From NCBI GenBank assembly GCA_937952305.1, contig CALFZO010000061.1, positions 148,688-212,687 of the forward strand: a stretch of DNA of 64,000 bases. Direction: 5' to 3'. The translations under genes and the position numbers were made by a program. Within the stretch, counting starts at the first letter, position 1. Each line of letters begins with the position of its first letter. The notes beneath the pieces were generated by a model, which saw only the letters and a list, made by a program, of their open reading frames with translations, did no database searches and was not told where the DNA came from. Shown here piece by piece: positions 52,491 through 62,200 of this stretch. Source of the DNA: an uncultured Anaerolineales bacterium (GTDB taxonomy: Bacteria > Chloroflexota > Anaerolineae > Anaerolineales > UBA6663).

Positions 52491-54205
52491 GGCCGCTGCT
52501 TCGCGCCGGCGGCGCGCCCCAGTCGCAGCCAGCGGCGGGCCAGCCGTTTGGCGTCGCGGCGCCAGGAGAGTTGCAGCCGCTCCCAATCCGGGCGGCGCGG
52601 GTGGCGGACGCGCACCTCCAGCAGCGTGGGACCCGGCGCGGCCAGCGCGGCCTGCAGCGTGCCGGCCAGGTCCGCGCCGGAGGCGGCGTAGCGCAAGCCG
52701 AAGCTGCGCGCCAGGAGGCTGAAGTCCGGCGTGGCCTGATCCACCGCCGTGGCGACGCCGAAGGTGGCCTCCTGAGCGGCGCGGATGAAGCCATAGCCGC
52801 CGTCGTTGAGCACGATGAAGAGCACGTCGACGCGTTCCCGCACGGCCGTCAGGATATCGAAACCGCTCATCGCAAAACCGCCATCCCCGACAATCGCCGC
52901 CACGCGGCGGCCGGGGCAGGCCAGGGCCGCGCCGATGGCGGCCGGCACCGCGAACCCCATGGCCTGGTAATCGCTCGGGCACAGGAAGGTGCGCGGCCCC
53001 AGCACCCGCCAATACTGCTTGGTCAGGACTTGATTGTAACCAGAGTCGGTCACCAGCAGCGCGTCGTCCGGCAGGGCCTGGCGCAGCGCGCCGTAGAACT
53101 CAGCCGGCGTCCCGGCGGCCGCGCCCAACTGGAACACGGCCGGCCGGCGCTGGGCCTGGCGCGCCGCCTGAAGCCCGCGCGCGGCGGCGATAGCGGCGGC
53201 CAGTTCCGGATCGGCCGGCCGAGCCGGCAGGCGCGCCAGGAGGGCCTCGGCCAAGGCGCGGGCATCCGCCGTGAGGGTCAGCTCGGCCGGGTAGTTGTGG
53301 TGGAAGACCGCGGGCGAGGCGTCCACGTGGATCAGCGGCGCGCGCAGCCGCAGGTGGTAGCTGTCGGTGCCGAGGTCGGCGAAGCGCGTCCCCAGCGCCA
53401 GGATCAAATCGCACGTATCCAGGACGGCGTTGACGGCCGTCGTGCCGCCCGGACCCCAGCCGAAGCCGAGCGAGAGCGGATGATCCTCGCGCAGACAGCC
53501 GCGGCCGGAGAGCGTGGTGAAGACCGGCGCCGATAGGCGCTCGGCCAGCGCCGGCACGAGCGGCGCCGCGCCGAACGCGCCCTGCCCCACCACCAGCCCG
53601 ATACGCCGGGCCAGGCCCAGGCGCGCGAGCAAGCCGTCCAGGGCTGCCGCCGCCAGCGAGGCCGGCGCCGCCGGCGCTGGCGGCGCCGCGGGGTGGTGCG
53701 CGCGTCCGGCGAGCGCGTCGGCGGAGATGTCCAGGATCACCGGACCGGGCTCACCGGCCAGGCTCAGGTCGAAGGCGGCGGCCAGCAGCGCCGACAGTTC
53801 CGCCGGGGCCCGCGCCGCCCAGACCGCCTTGGCCACCGGCGTCACGACGTCCATTTGCGGAATCTGGTGGATCTGATAACGCCGCGGCAGGTCGAAGCGG
53901 ACGTTGGTGACCAGGCCGATCAGCGGACATGAGTCCAGGTGCGCCTCGGCGATGGCCGTCAGCGCGTTGGTCAGCCCGGGCCCTGGCACGGTGACAAACA
54001 CGCCCGGGCGCCCGGTGGCGCGGGCATAGCCGTTGGCCAGGAACCCCACGCCCAGCTCGTGCGCGGCCGTCACCACGCGCACACCCCGGCAGCGCAGGGC
54101 CTCGAACAGATCCAGGTTGTGCAGGCCCGGGATGCCAAAGACCACGTCTACACCCCGTCGCTCCAGCTCCAGCGCCAGCCATTCTGCGCCTGAACGCGTC
54201 TTCAT
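52487..54205 (-). CDS. Thiamine-pyrophosphate-dependent enzyme (acetolactate synthase superfamily)
   Basis: A 572-residue enzyme with the three domains of the acetohydroxyacid synthase/benzoylformate decarboxylase superfamily. Catalytic Glu50 is in VVTAAHELGVGFLANGYARA. The TPP-Mg motif begins GDGGFAMSGF (440) and closes with the Asn of VLNDGGYGF (467). The Pyr domain has VPGPGLTNALTAIAEAHLDS. The chain ends in an Arg-rich tail. The ATG at 54205 has AGGGGGGA upstream and is preferred to a GTG 18 bases before. Substrate is unknown. It lies between two AsnB-like genes and overlaps one by four bases, so an ordinary role in branched-chain amino acid synthesis is unlikely. Confidence 0.88.
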   Translation of the reverse strand: MKTRSGAEWLALELERRGVDVVFGIPGLHNLDLFEALRCRGVRVVTAAHELGVGFLANGYARATGRPGVFVTVPGPGLTNALTAIAEAHLDSCPLIGLVTNVRFDLPRRYQIHQIPQMDVVTPVAKAVWAARAPAELSALLAAAFDLSLAGEPGPVILDISADALAGRAHHPAAPPAPAAPASLAAAALDGLLARLGLARRIGLVVGQGAFGAAPLVPALAERLSAPVFTTLSGRGCLREDHPLSLGFGWGPGGTTAVNAVLDTCDLILALGTRFADLGTDSYHLRLRAPLIHVDASPAVFHHNYPAELTLTADARALAEALLARLPARPADPELAAAIAAARGLQAARQAQRRPAVFQLGAAAGTPAEFYGALRQALPDDALLVTDSGYNQVLTKQYWRVLGPRTFLCPSDYQAMGFAVPAAIGAALACPGRRVAAIVGDGGFAMSGFDILTAVRERVDVLFIVLNDGGYGFIRAAQEATFGVATAVDQATPDFSLLARSFGLRYAASGADLAGTLQAALAAPGPTLLEVRVRHPRRPDWERLQLSWRRDAKRLARRWLRLGRAAGAKQRP

Positions 54206-54274
54206 CGCTTCCCCCCTGAGCACAGTCCCAGTGGACAGGATGACGGCGAGCCCATCGAGGTGGTCTCCCCGGCA

Positions 54275-56149
54275 TCAGGCCGCATCGCAAAAGCGGCGCA
54301 GCAACAGCTCGAGCGTCATGATCGGCGCTATTTTGCCGATCATGTTCGGCTCCAGCCCGGACATCTGCCGGCGCCAGAGCGATTCCAGAAAAGCCGGCGC
54401 CAGCAGGCCGCGCCGGCGCAGCGCCTCGCCGAACAGCAACGCCTGGCCCCACGCCCGCAAGTCGCCGCGCAGCCAGCTCTCATAGTCCATGTACAGCGAG
54501 CCGTATTCCGGGAAGAGCGGACGCGGCAGGTGATGATTCACGAAGTGCTCGGCGCGGTGGAGCAGCGCGGCGAGGCGCTGGGTGGTCTCGGAGCCCGTCA
54601 CCGGCAGGTCGTCTTTGTCATACGGGATGCTGGCCAGGTGCGGCAGGCGGTCCACGATGACGGCGCGGCGCAGCTTGCGCTTGAACAGGAAAGCCGGCGG
54701 CAGCGCATACACGAAGTCCAGGTAAGCATCGTCAAAGAACGGGTAGCGCTGTTCGAGGTGCGACCGGTTGAAGACGGTGTAGTACTGGTACAGGCGCCGG
54801 TCGGCCTGGAACGAGAAGTGGATCGTGCGCTGATGATACGAGAGATGCGCCACCCGCTGCACTTCGGCGCGTAGCGACTCGTAGGCGCGGCCGCGCAGGC
54901 GTCCGGCGACGGCGGGCGCGTACAGCTCGGCCTCGTCCGCCTCATCCAGCGACGGCCAGGTGGTGTCGTGCAGCAGCGCGCGGTAGAGCCGGCCCAGGTA
55001 GGCCAGCTCGTCCGGCGCCGCGTACAGCGCCGGGTCTTCCCAGTTGAGCTCAGCGCCGTGCAGGCCGGTCAGGTTCACGTCCATCAGGTCGCGGGCCTGC
55101 GGCAACAGGCTGATGCCGTGGGCGTGGATCCAACTGTGAAAGCCTTCGGTCAGCGTCAGGTGAAAGTCGGCGTGCGCGGGCACCCAGGTGCCGTCGGTGA
55201 CCGCGCTGAAGTGATGGCGGGTGCCGGCGCGGGCGGCCAGCCGGCCGGCGTAGATGACGTCGCGCGATTGGGGATGGCCGTAGGTAAGCGTCGTGATCGG
55301 CAGGCGGTCCGGTTCCAACAACCCCAGGATGACGCGTGAATCCAGCCCGCCGCTCAGGTACATCCCCAGGCGCAGCGAGGTGGCGCTCAACCGGTCCACG
55401 GCCGTTTTCAGACGGGCGCCGGCCTCACGGACCGCTGTCGCGAAGTCGATGGCCGCCGGCTCGGCCGGCAGCCGGCTGAAGTCCCAGTACGGCGTCAGGG
55501 TCAAAGCGCCGTCGCGCAGGTTGAACTCCAGCAGCGCGGCGTTCGGCAGCAGCTGCACGCCCTCGAAGAAGGTCTTGGCGCCGAGCAGCAGCTGGAAGCG
55601 CAGATATTCCGCCAGGGCCGTCTCGTCGAGCACCGGCCGCACGGCGGGGTCGCACAGCACGCCTTTCAGCTCAGGGGCGAAGACGAGCCGGCCGTGAGCG
55701 TGGGCATAGTAGAGCGGATACAAGCCGTGCCGATCGTTGGCCACCAGCACTGTCTGGCGCCGGCGATCCCACACGGCCAGCAGGAAGGCGCCCTGCAGTT
55801 CGGCCGCGAAGTGCGGGCCGCGGCGCTGGTAGAGGCGCAGTGCCAACTCCGGGTCGCTGTCGTCGCGCAACTGGACGCCGTCGGCCTGCAGCGCGCGGCG
55901 CACAGCGCCGGCATTGGAGAACTCCCCGCGCAGAAAGACGGCGACCGTGCCGGCTTCGTCCTGGACGGGCTGCGGCGCGGCGTTGAACAGGCCAATCCCC
56001 AGACGCCCCAGGCCGACGCCGGCCGCCTCGTCGCACAGGGTCTCTACCTGAAACCACGGGCGGTGCGCCATGCACCGGCCCATCTGCGCCAGCACCGCGG
56101 CCAGAGGCTGGGCGCGGCGGCTGTCCAAGATCCCGAATACGCCGCTCAT
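54275..56149 (-). CDS. AsnB-like amidotransferase homologue lacking the catalytic cysteine (copy 2)
   Basis: A 624-residue paralogue of the protein at 50652. It begins MSGVFGILDS, again with Ser for the nucleophilic Cys, and the NGE loop is RGEF (74-77). SGGLDSR is intact at 266-272. The ELFGGY region has decayed further to LTGLHGAELNWED, while a Lys survives in ASIPYDKDDLPVT near the site of the synthetase catalytic Lys. Shared blocks with copy 1: AGVGLGRLGIGL, FAPELKGVLCDP, LTEGFHSWIHAHGIS and IGKIAPIMT. Different decay of the two synthetase sites suggests different substrates or a heteromer. Confidence 0.85.
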   Translation of the reverse strand: MSGVFGILDSRRAQPLAAVLAQMGRCMAHRPWFQVETLCDEAAGVGLGRLGIGLFNAAPQPVQDEAGTVAVFLRGEFSNAGAVRRALQADGVQLRDDSDPELALRLYQRRGPHFAAELQGAFLLAVWDRRRQTVLVANDRHGLYPLYYAHAHGRLVFAPELKGVLCDPAVRPVLDETALAEYLRFQLLLGAKTFFEGVQLLPNAALLEFNLRDGALTLTPYWDFSRLPAEPAAIDFATAVREAGARLKTAVDRLSATSLRLGMYLSGGLDSRVILGLLEPDRLPITTLTYGHPQSRDVIYAGRLAARAGTRHHFSAVTDGTWVPAHADFHLTLTEGFHSWIHAHGISLLPQARDLMDVNLTGLHGAELNWEDPALYAAPDELAYLGRLYRALLHDTTWPSLDEADEAELYAPAVAGRLRGRAYESLRAEVQRVAHLSYHQRTIHFSFQADRRLYQYYTVFNRSHLEQRYPFFDDAYLDFVYALPPAFLFKRKLRRAVIVDRLPHLASIPYDKDDLPVTGSETTQRLAALLHRAEHFVNHHLPRPLFPEYGSLYMDYESWLRGDLRAWGQALLFGEALRRRGLLAPAFLESLWRRQMSGLEPNMIGKIAPIMTLELLLRRFCDAA

Positions 56150-56179
56150 CGGTTTACTCGTCTAACTGGCTGAAAACGC

Positions 56180-57484
56180 TCAGGCCGCGCTGGGCTCTTC
56201 CTGGATGCGCTGCAGGGTCTGGCCGAGGGTGAGCTCGGCGAAGCGGTCGGCGGCGGCGCGGCGCACCGCGGCCGGCGCGTCGGGCTGCTGGTGATGGGCG
56301 CGCCAGGCCAAGCGCCGCCAGACGCCGTCGAGCGCCTGGCCGCGGATCACGCGCGCCACCCGGCTCATCAAGTCGCCGGGCTGGGCTGGGGTCTGGCCCA
56401 GGCTGTCATGGTTGCGCCAGGCCAGGGCACGGGCCGCGGCCAGCACGCTCACCTGCGAGGCCTGGGCGCCCGCCAGCAGTTCGTGGACGACCTGGGCGAA
56501 GGTGGTGGTCACCAACCGGCGCGCATCGTCCAGGTCAAAACCATCGCTCAGCATGGCCGAGGCCAGGATGCCGCCGCAGTTGGCGACGAAATCCGGCAGC
56601 ACCAGCACGCCGCGCGCCAGCAGACGCTGCTCGGCGTCGGCGGTGACCGGGACGTTGGAGATCGGCACCAGCCAACGGGCCTGCACCTGGTCGGCGTTAC
56701 CGGCGTGGATGACGCCCGGCCGCGCGCCGGGGATGACCACATCGACCGGCCAGGTGAAGAGCTGCTCCGGCGCCAGCGGCTGGCCGCCCGGATAGTAGCG
56801 CACCAGGCTGTCGCCGTGCACGGCCTTGAGCGCCAGCAAGCGGCGCACATCCAGGCCGGCCTCATTGGCCAGCGCGCCCTCCAGCGTAGACAGGGCCACG
56901 ATCCGCGCCCCGGCCTCGGCCAGGAACTGGGCGATCTGGCTGGCGACCTTGCCAAACCCCTCCAGCGCCACCCGCTGGCCGGCCAGGCTGCCGCCCGTGA
57001 ATTGGACGGACTGGCGCAAGGTCTCGAAGACGGTCAGCGCGGTGACGTACGAACCGTCGATCTGCTTCTCAGGCAACGGCCGGCCGGCGCCGCGCATGAT
57101 GGCGCGCAGATCGTCCAGGGTCGTGCCCAAATCGATGCCGGGCAGGTAGACCTGGCGCTGCACCAGCGGGGCGATGGCGCGGCCGAAGGCCTCCATGAGG
57201 TCGGCGCGCGAAACCCCCAGCCGGTCCGGGTCCGCGAACACGCCCGCCTTGGCGCCGCCCATCGGCACGTTGAGGAACGCCCACTTGTAGGTCATGGCGC
57301 GCGCCAGCTGGGCCAGCTCGGCCGGGCTGACGTCCGGGGCAAAGCGGGTGCCGCCGGAGGTCGTCCCGCGCAAGGGCCGGTCGATCACGACGTATCCGAT
57401 CGGGCCAAAGCGCTCGTCGGCGACGGTCAGGGTGAGGTGCGGGGGGGAGGCGTGCCGGTTGGCTCGCGGGGCTGTGTCGGTCAT
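56180..57484 (-). CDS. Glu/Leu/Phe/Val dehydrogenase family protein
   Basis: A 434-residue NAD(P)-dependent amino acid dehydrogenase, which reversibly deaminates an amino acid to a 2-oxo acid and ammonia. Substrate-binding Lys67 in MTYKWAFLNVPMGG, catalytic Lys79 in GGAKAGVF, and Asp118 in PGIDLGTT. The Rossmann domain begins VALEGFGKVASQIAQFL, and PDFVANCGG follows. Lengths and motifs lie between glutamate and leucine dehydrogenases, so the substrate is open. The ATG at 57484 has AAGGA four bases upstream and is preferred to the frame's start at 57550. It is the first gene of the AsnB/TPP block, 30 bases before copy 2. Confidence 0.88.
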   Translation of the reverse strand: MTDTAPRANRHASPPHLTLTVADERFGPIGYVVIDRPLRGTTSGGTRFAPDVSPAELAQLARAMTYKWAFLNVPMGGAKAGVFADPDRLGVSRADLMEAFGRAIAPLVQRQVYLPGIDLGTTLDDLRAIMRGAGRPLPEKQIDGSYVTALTVFETLRQSVQFTGGSLAGQRVALEGFGKVASQIAQFLAEAGARIVALSTLEGALANEAGLDVRRLLALKAVHGDSLVRYYPGGQPLAPEQLFTWPVDVVIPGARPGVIHAGNADQVQARWLVPISNVPVTADAEQRLLARGVLVLPDFVANCGGILASAMLSDGFDLDDARRLVTTTFAQVVHELLAGAQASQVSVLAAARALAWRNHDSLGQTPAQPGDLMSRVARVIRGQALDGVWRRLAWRAHHQQPDAPAAVRRAAADRFAELTLGQTLQRIQEEPSAA

Positions 57485-57627
57485 GGTCCTTGTGTGGCGG
57501 CGCCGAATCCAATGGGCCGAGCCATCCCTACCAGTGTCGTCCGCGGACAAGCCGAGGACAATGCGCCGTAGGTACCACAGCCGCCCTCAGACCGCCCCAA
57601 TCCGGCCGGAAATGACTTGGCCGGTGA

Positions 57628-58986
57628 TCACGGCAGCCGCGCGTAGTGCAAGGTCGGATGATAGTAGTCGCCGTTCAGGATGGAGAAGAACAGCGCCTCC
57701 ACCACTTCCGGCCGGTTGAAACCGACGGCCGACCAGCGGGTCGAGGGGCTGGCATCGTAGGACTGCGAAGCCGTGGCCTGGACCAGCAGCTGCGCCGAGC
57801 CCCAACTGCCGCCGCTCGCTTTCTTCAGGTAGCACATGTTGAGCATGCTCAGGCAGGCGCTGGCAGCCACGCTGCCGTTTTTAGGGTGGCCGTGGCCGAC
57901 GAGGTAGACGTCACCGGCGGCGTTGAGGGCCAACGCGGGATCATGGCTGTAGTTGGCCAGGGCGGTATCCTGCCAGCTTGAGCCCGCGAACACGGCGTAG
58001 TGGATGCGGCCGTAATCGCCGGTGCCGTCGTAGTGCTCGATGAAAGCCAGGTGCTTGGTCCCGTCCGGGCTGATGACCAGGCTCGGACCCTGGTCCACGT
58101 TCAGGCCGAAGCTGGTGCTGTGCCAGGCCGTGGCCGTGCTGACCGTCTGGACGCTGCCCCAGCTGCCGGCGCTGGAGCGCACGCGCGCCAGGATGCGGTA
58201 CTGGCCGCTGGCCTCCGACATCCAGGCCACGGTGACGGAGTTGTCGGCGGGCGAGACGGCCAGGGACGGATGGTTGGCGCTCCCCGCCGTATCCACCAGC
58301 GTGGCCGCCGCGACCGTGGTCAGCGCGCCGGTGCCGGCGTTGTAGGTGTAGGCGGCGTGGACGATGCGGTTGTCGCTGCGCCAGTAAGCCACATGCAGCA
58401 CACCGGCCTGATCCACCATGGCCGAAAGGCCGCTGGTGCCGACATACAGGTCGTTGGCCGGGCGCGTGCCGCCGTTGGTGGCCAGCTGCTTGACGGCCTT
58501 GAACGTATTGGTGGCCAGGTCAAAGGGATAGAGCTTGAGGTAACCGCTGGTGGTATTGACGACCACGTAGACCAGGCTGCCGCCGTCGAAGGCCGCGTCC
58601 AGCGACAGCGGGACGCCGTTGGTTTCATTGAACGTTGGGCCGGCCGAGAACGCGGCCGCGCTGTCCGGGAAGCCGCCCGTGGGCGTGTAGTAGACGCGCA
58701 CCGTGGGCGAGCTCTGCACCGCCGTAAACACATACAGGCGGTCGGCGGCGGTGCGCACGAGCTGGTGCGGCACCACGTCCGAGCCGCCCGGCCCGAGCGC
58801 GAAGGTGGCCGCCCCGGTGACGGGCACGCCGGCGCCGCTGCGCATCATGGGCAGATAGATGCGGACCGGCGTCGGCGTGAGTTGCGGGCCGTCGGCCTGA
58901 CCGTAGGTCTGAGCGGGCGGCCACAGGGCGGCCAGCATGGTCAGCCCCGCCAGCCCGATCAGCAGCACTCGCAGAAATCGTCTCAT
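57628..58986 (-). CDS. Secreted beta-propeller/BNR-like protein
   Basis: A 452-residue protein with a signal peptide (about residues 1-30). The mature start contains TPTPVRIYLPMMRSG, like the YLP motif of the other secreted proteins. The rest is a run of beta strands with Asp-box-like turns (SPADNSVTVAW, SPDGTKHLAF), suggesting a propeller. AAGGAGG lies seven bases before the ATG at 58986, which decides the start against the longer frame to 59142. No enzyme motif was found. Confidence 0.78.
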   Translation of the reverse strand: MRRFLRVLLIGLAGLTMLAALWPPAQTYGQADGPQLTPTPVRIYLPMMRSGAGVPVTGAATFALGPGGSDVVPHQLVRTAADRLYVFTAVQSSPTVRVYYTPTGGFPDSAAAFSAGPTFNETNGVPLSLDAAFDGGSLVYVVVNTTSGYLKLYPFDLATNTFKAVKQLATNGGTRPANDLYVGTSGLSAMVDQAGVLHVAYWRSDNRIVHAAYTYNAGTGALTTVAAATLVDTAGSANHPSLAVSPADNSVTVAWMSEASGQYRILARVRSSAGSWGSVQTVSTATAWHSTSFGLNVDQGPSLVISPDGTKHLAFIEHYDGTGDYGRIHYAVFAGSSWQDTALANYSHDPALALNAAGDVYLVGHGHPKNGSVAASACLSMLNMCYLKKASGGSWGSAQLLVQATASQSYDASPSTRWSAVGFNRPEVVEALFFSILNGDYYHPTLHYARLP

Positions 58987-59155
58987 CACCAGCCTCCTTA
59001 GCCGCGCCATGGTTGTCCAACACTGCCCGCCCAGCCGATCCCCAGGCAGACGGCCAGGCCCGCCCCCCTGCGCCCGGAGACGGGCACGGCGCGACGGCTG
59101 GCGGCCAGCCTGGCCCGGCGGACGGGCCTCTAGGTTTACCATGAGAACAACGAGA

Positions 59156-59198
59156 CAACAACATGACTGAGTGGGGTTGCCACTCAGCCATGTTGTTG
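59156..59198 (-). terminator. Long inverted repeat, likely terminator of the deacetylase/DUF11 gene
   Basis: Arms 59156-59174 and 59180-59198 pair along 18 of 19 positions (one A/C mismatch) with a five-base loop. On the minus strand it lies 38 bases after the stop at 59236, and is followed by the T-rich stretch TCTCGTTGTTCTC. The stem is less GC-rich than the other terminators here. Confidence 0.65.
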
Positions 59199-59235
59199 AA
59201 TGCGAAGCGAAACCGGCGCCGGGCGGCGCCCAGGC

Positions 59236-62200
59236 TCAGGGCAGACGCGCCAGGAACGGCAGATAGACCGAGCGCAAACCCAGCGGCGTTGTGTCACCGG
59301 CGGTCACCGTCAGCGCGGCCGGCGCGCTGACAGTGGCATTCAGGCCGACCGCGCTGAGCGCGGTGGCGGGATCCACCAGGACCACGAAGGTCAGGGCGCC
59401 GCTGGCATCCGGGGCCAGTGCGCCGACGGTGTACGTGCACAGGGCGCCCGGCAAGCCGCCGGACTGGCACGACCAACCCGGCGAACTGGCCGCGCTGGCG
59501 AAAGTCGTGTCCACGGGCACGGTCGTGGTGACGGTCACCCCGCCGGCGGCATAGTTGCCGGTGTTCTTGTAGGTCACGGTATAGGTCACAGGCTGGCCGG
59601 CGTAGGCCACCGCGCCGCCCTCGTCCACCTGCAACGCGAACTGCGCGCCCTGCGCCACCTGGCTCACCGAGCGCTGCAGGCGGTAGTCGTTGAGGCTGTC
59701 GCCGCCGCCGTTGCGCTCCTGCGTCACCGCGCCGGGCTGGCTCGACCAGACGATCACGGCCGTGTTGCTGATGACCTGCCCGATGAGCACGTCGCTGTCG
59801 AGGGTGGGCGTGTACTCGACGGTGACGCTGCCGCCGGCCGCGAACGCGGCGATGTCGACGGTCAGCACGTTGCCGACGAGGGAAGTGCCGGTGAGCGTGA
59901 CCGGCCCGGTCGAGGTCACGGAGACGGCGCCGGAGACCAGGGCCAACGTGGACGGCAAGGTGTCGATCAGCTTGGCATCAAAGGCTGGGCTGGTGTTAGC
60001 GCCGCCCGGATGGGTGATGACGACGCGGTAGGTGAGCGAGCCCCCGGCGTGCGCGTTGGCGGCGACGATGCTCTTGGCCGCGCTCAACACCGGCTCGGCC
60101 AGCGTCAGCGCCTCAGCCCCGTTGACCCCCGCCTGCTGGGCGCCGAGCGAGTTCTTGTACGTGGCGGTGAAGGTGTTGTTCAGGACCACGCCCTGCTGGT
60201 TGCTGGAGACGTTGGCCACGGTGGCGGTATAGACCATCCGCACCGTGTCGGTGGTCGCGACGGCATTGCCGAAATCCCACTTCAGCGTCACGGGCGCGCT
60301 GCCGTCGGTGGGGCCGGCGGTGGTAAACGTCGGGGCGACGGTGACACCGGTGACGGCCACGTGCGCGGGGTTGAAGGCATAGCCGGCGGGCAGCGTGTCG
60401 GTGACCAACAGACTGTAGGTGGTGGTCTGCGGCACGCTCACACTCAGCGTAAACGCCACCGTCTCGCCCAGGGTCGCGCTGGTCCGGCCATCGCTCTTGG
60501 CCAGGGACGCCAGGCCAGCGCCGTAGCCGAGCGTCACCGCGTCGACGACCGGTGACTGCGTAGTGGCGTTGGTGGCCAGACTCAGCCGGTATTGCGCATA
60601 ACGGGCCGGCCGGCCGAGGGCGCCGCCATTCGAGGCCACCACCGTCCAATCTGACCAGGCGCTGCCGTCGAAGGAGGTCTTGGCCTCCACCGTCAGCGCC
60701 GTGGTGGCCGTGACTGTGGCCGACCAACTGACCGTCTGCCAGGCATAGTCCACGCCCGCATCGAAGACGCAGCTCGTATAGGTGCCGGCGCCGACATAGT
60801 CGGGCGACTCGTTGACGGCGTCCACGTTCAGGTCGGCCAGGCCGTCATTGGAGAAATACAGGGGCATGGTCGGTACGGCGTCGTTGCTGATGTCGAACTC
60901 AGCCACGAGCACGCCATCGATGTAGAACCGGATGCGGTCGGCGGACCCGCTCACCAGGCTCCACTCCACCCGGTAGCGGTGCAGGCCCGTCGGGATAGCG
61001 CCCAGGTTCACTTTCTGCTCGGCCCCGCCGGCGCGCACGCGCGCGCGCAGGTTGCCGTCGTACGGCCCATCCGGGTTGTAGGTGCTGAAGAGGAAATAGT
61101 GCGTGGCGAAATTCGGCTCGGCGTACCCGAACGCCTGGGAAGTGCCGCTGCCGAATTCGACCCAGGCCTCGGCCATGCCACGGCCATGGGTGACTGTGGA
61201 GGCCACCCAGCCGCCGCCCGGCAGGGTCAGACGGCCGGCGTTGACGGTGGGCGAGTACGGGCCGGTGGGCCAGGCACCAGTGTTCCACAGGCCGGCGTTC
61301 AGGCTGGCGCCCGCGAACTGGTCGGCCAGCGTGCCAGACAGGCTGAGGGCGCCGCCGTTCAGGTCGCTGACGTGCGTGTTGGCCTGCACCGCGCAGCCTG
61401 GGTTGAGTTCGGCATAGGTCGACTGCGTGGCCGTGCCGTCCGGCAGCGGCCCGGTGTAGGCGGCGGTCACGGCGCGCGAGCCGGAGGCCAGCGTGACAAA
61501 CGCCACCTTCTGCCCCTTGATGGTCTGCTGGCTGAAGGCCGCCGGCGAGCCGTCCACGGTGACGGTCTGCAGGCCATAGCCCTCGTAGGTCAACGGCAGC
61601 ATCACGGTCAGGGACACGCCGGAGGTGGCCGTCGCCACCTGCGTGAACGAGAGCGTGCGCGTGGCCGCCGACCAACTCAGGTCGGTGAAGTTGGCGCCTG
61701 AGCGGACCTCGGTGAAGGTCAGCCACTGGTCGGCGTTATAGATGGGCACGTTGTTGGCCCGGGCGTAATCCACGGTGCCTTCAGCCCAGGTGCGCGCCGA
61801 CGGGTAGTCGTAATAGTCGACGTGGAACTGCGCCATCAGCGCGGCGTAGTCGCCGGCCAGGCTGGCGTCGATCTGCTGGCGTGTGACGATCAGGGCCTGG
61901 TCGCCGTCGAGCTGCTCCCAGCCATCGCTGCGCGGAACCGTGTCGCCGATGGAGCCGATAAACTGCTCGTCCACCAATTGGGTCAACTGCTGGTAGATCG
62001 GCAGGACAGTGCCGTCCGCCCTCACGAAGCGCATCGGCTGGCCGCTCCCGGTGATGTAGCCGTGCGGCCAGGTGCCGTCGGCCTTCTGCAGCCAGCGGCC
62101 CCAGTGGTAAAAGTTGGTGTCCAGGGCGATGCCATGGCCGGCCGCGATCTCGGCCGCCGAGGTCCAGCCCTCCCAGGCGACTTTGTGGTTGCGCACCGTG

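Noticed and set aside
52487..54205. Plain acetolactate synthase of branched-chain amino acid synthesis (ilvB)
   Set aside because: No ilvN or ilvC is adjacent, and it is embedded between two AsnB-like genes; superfamily membership is kept but not the specific role.
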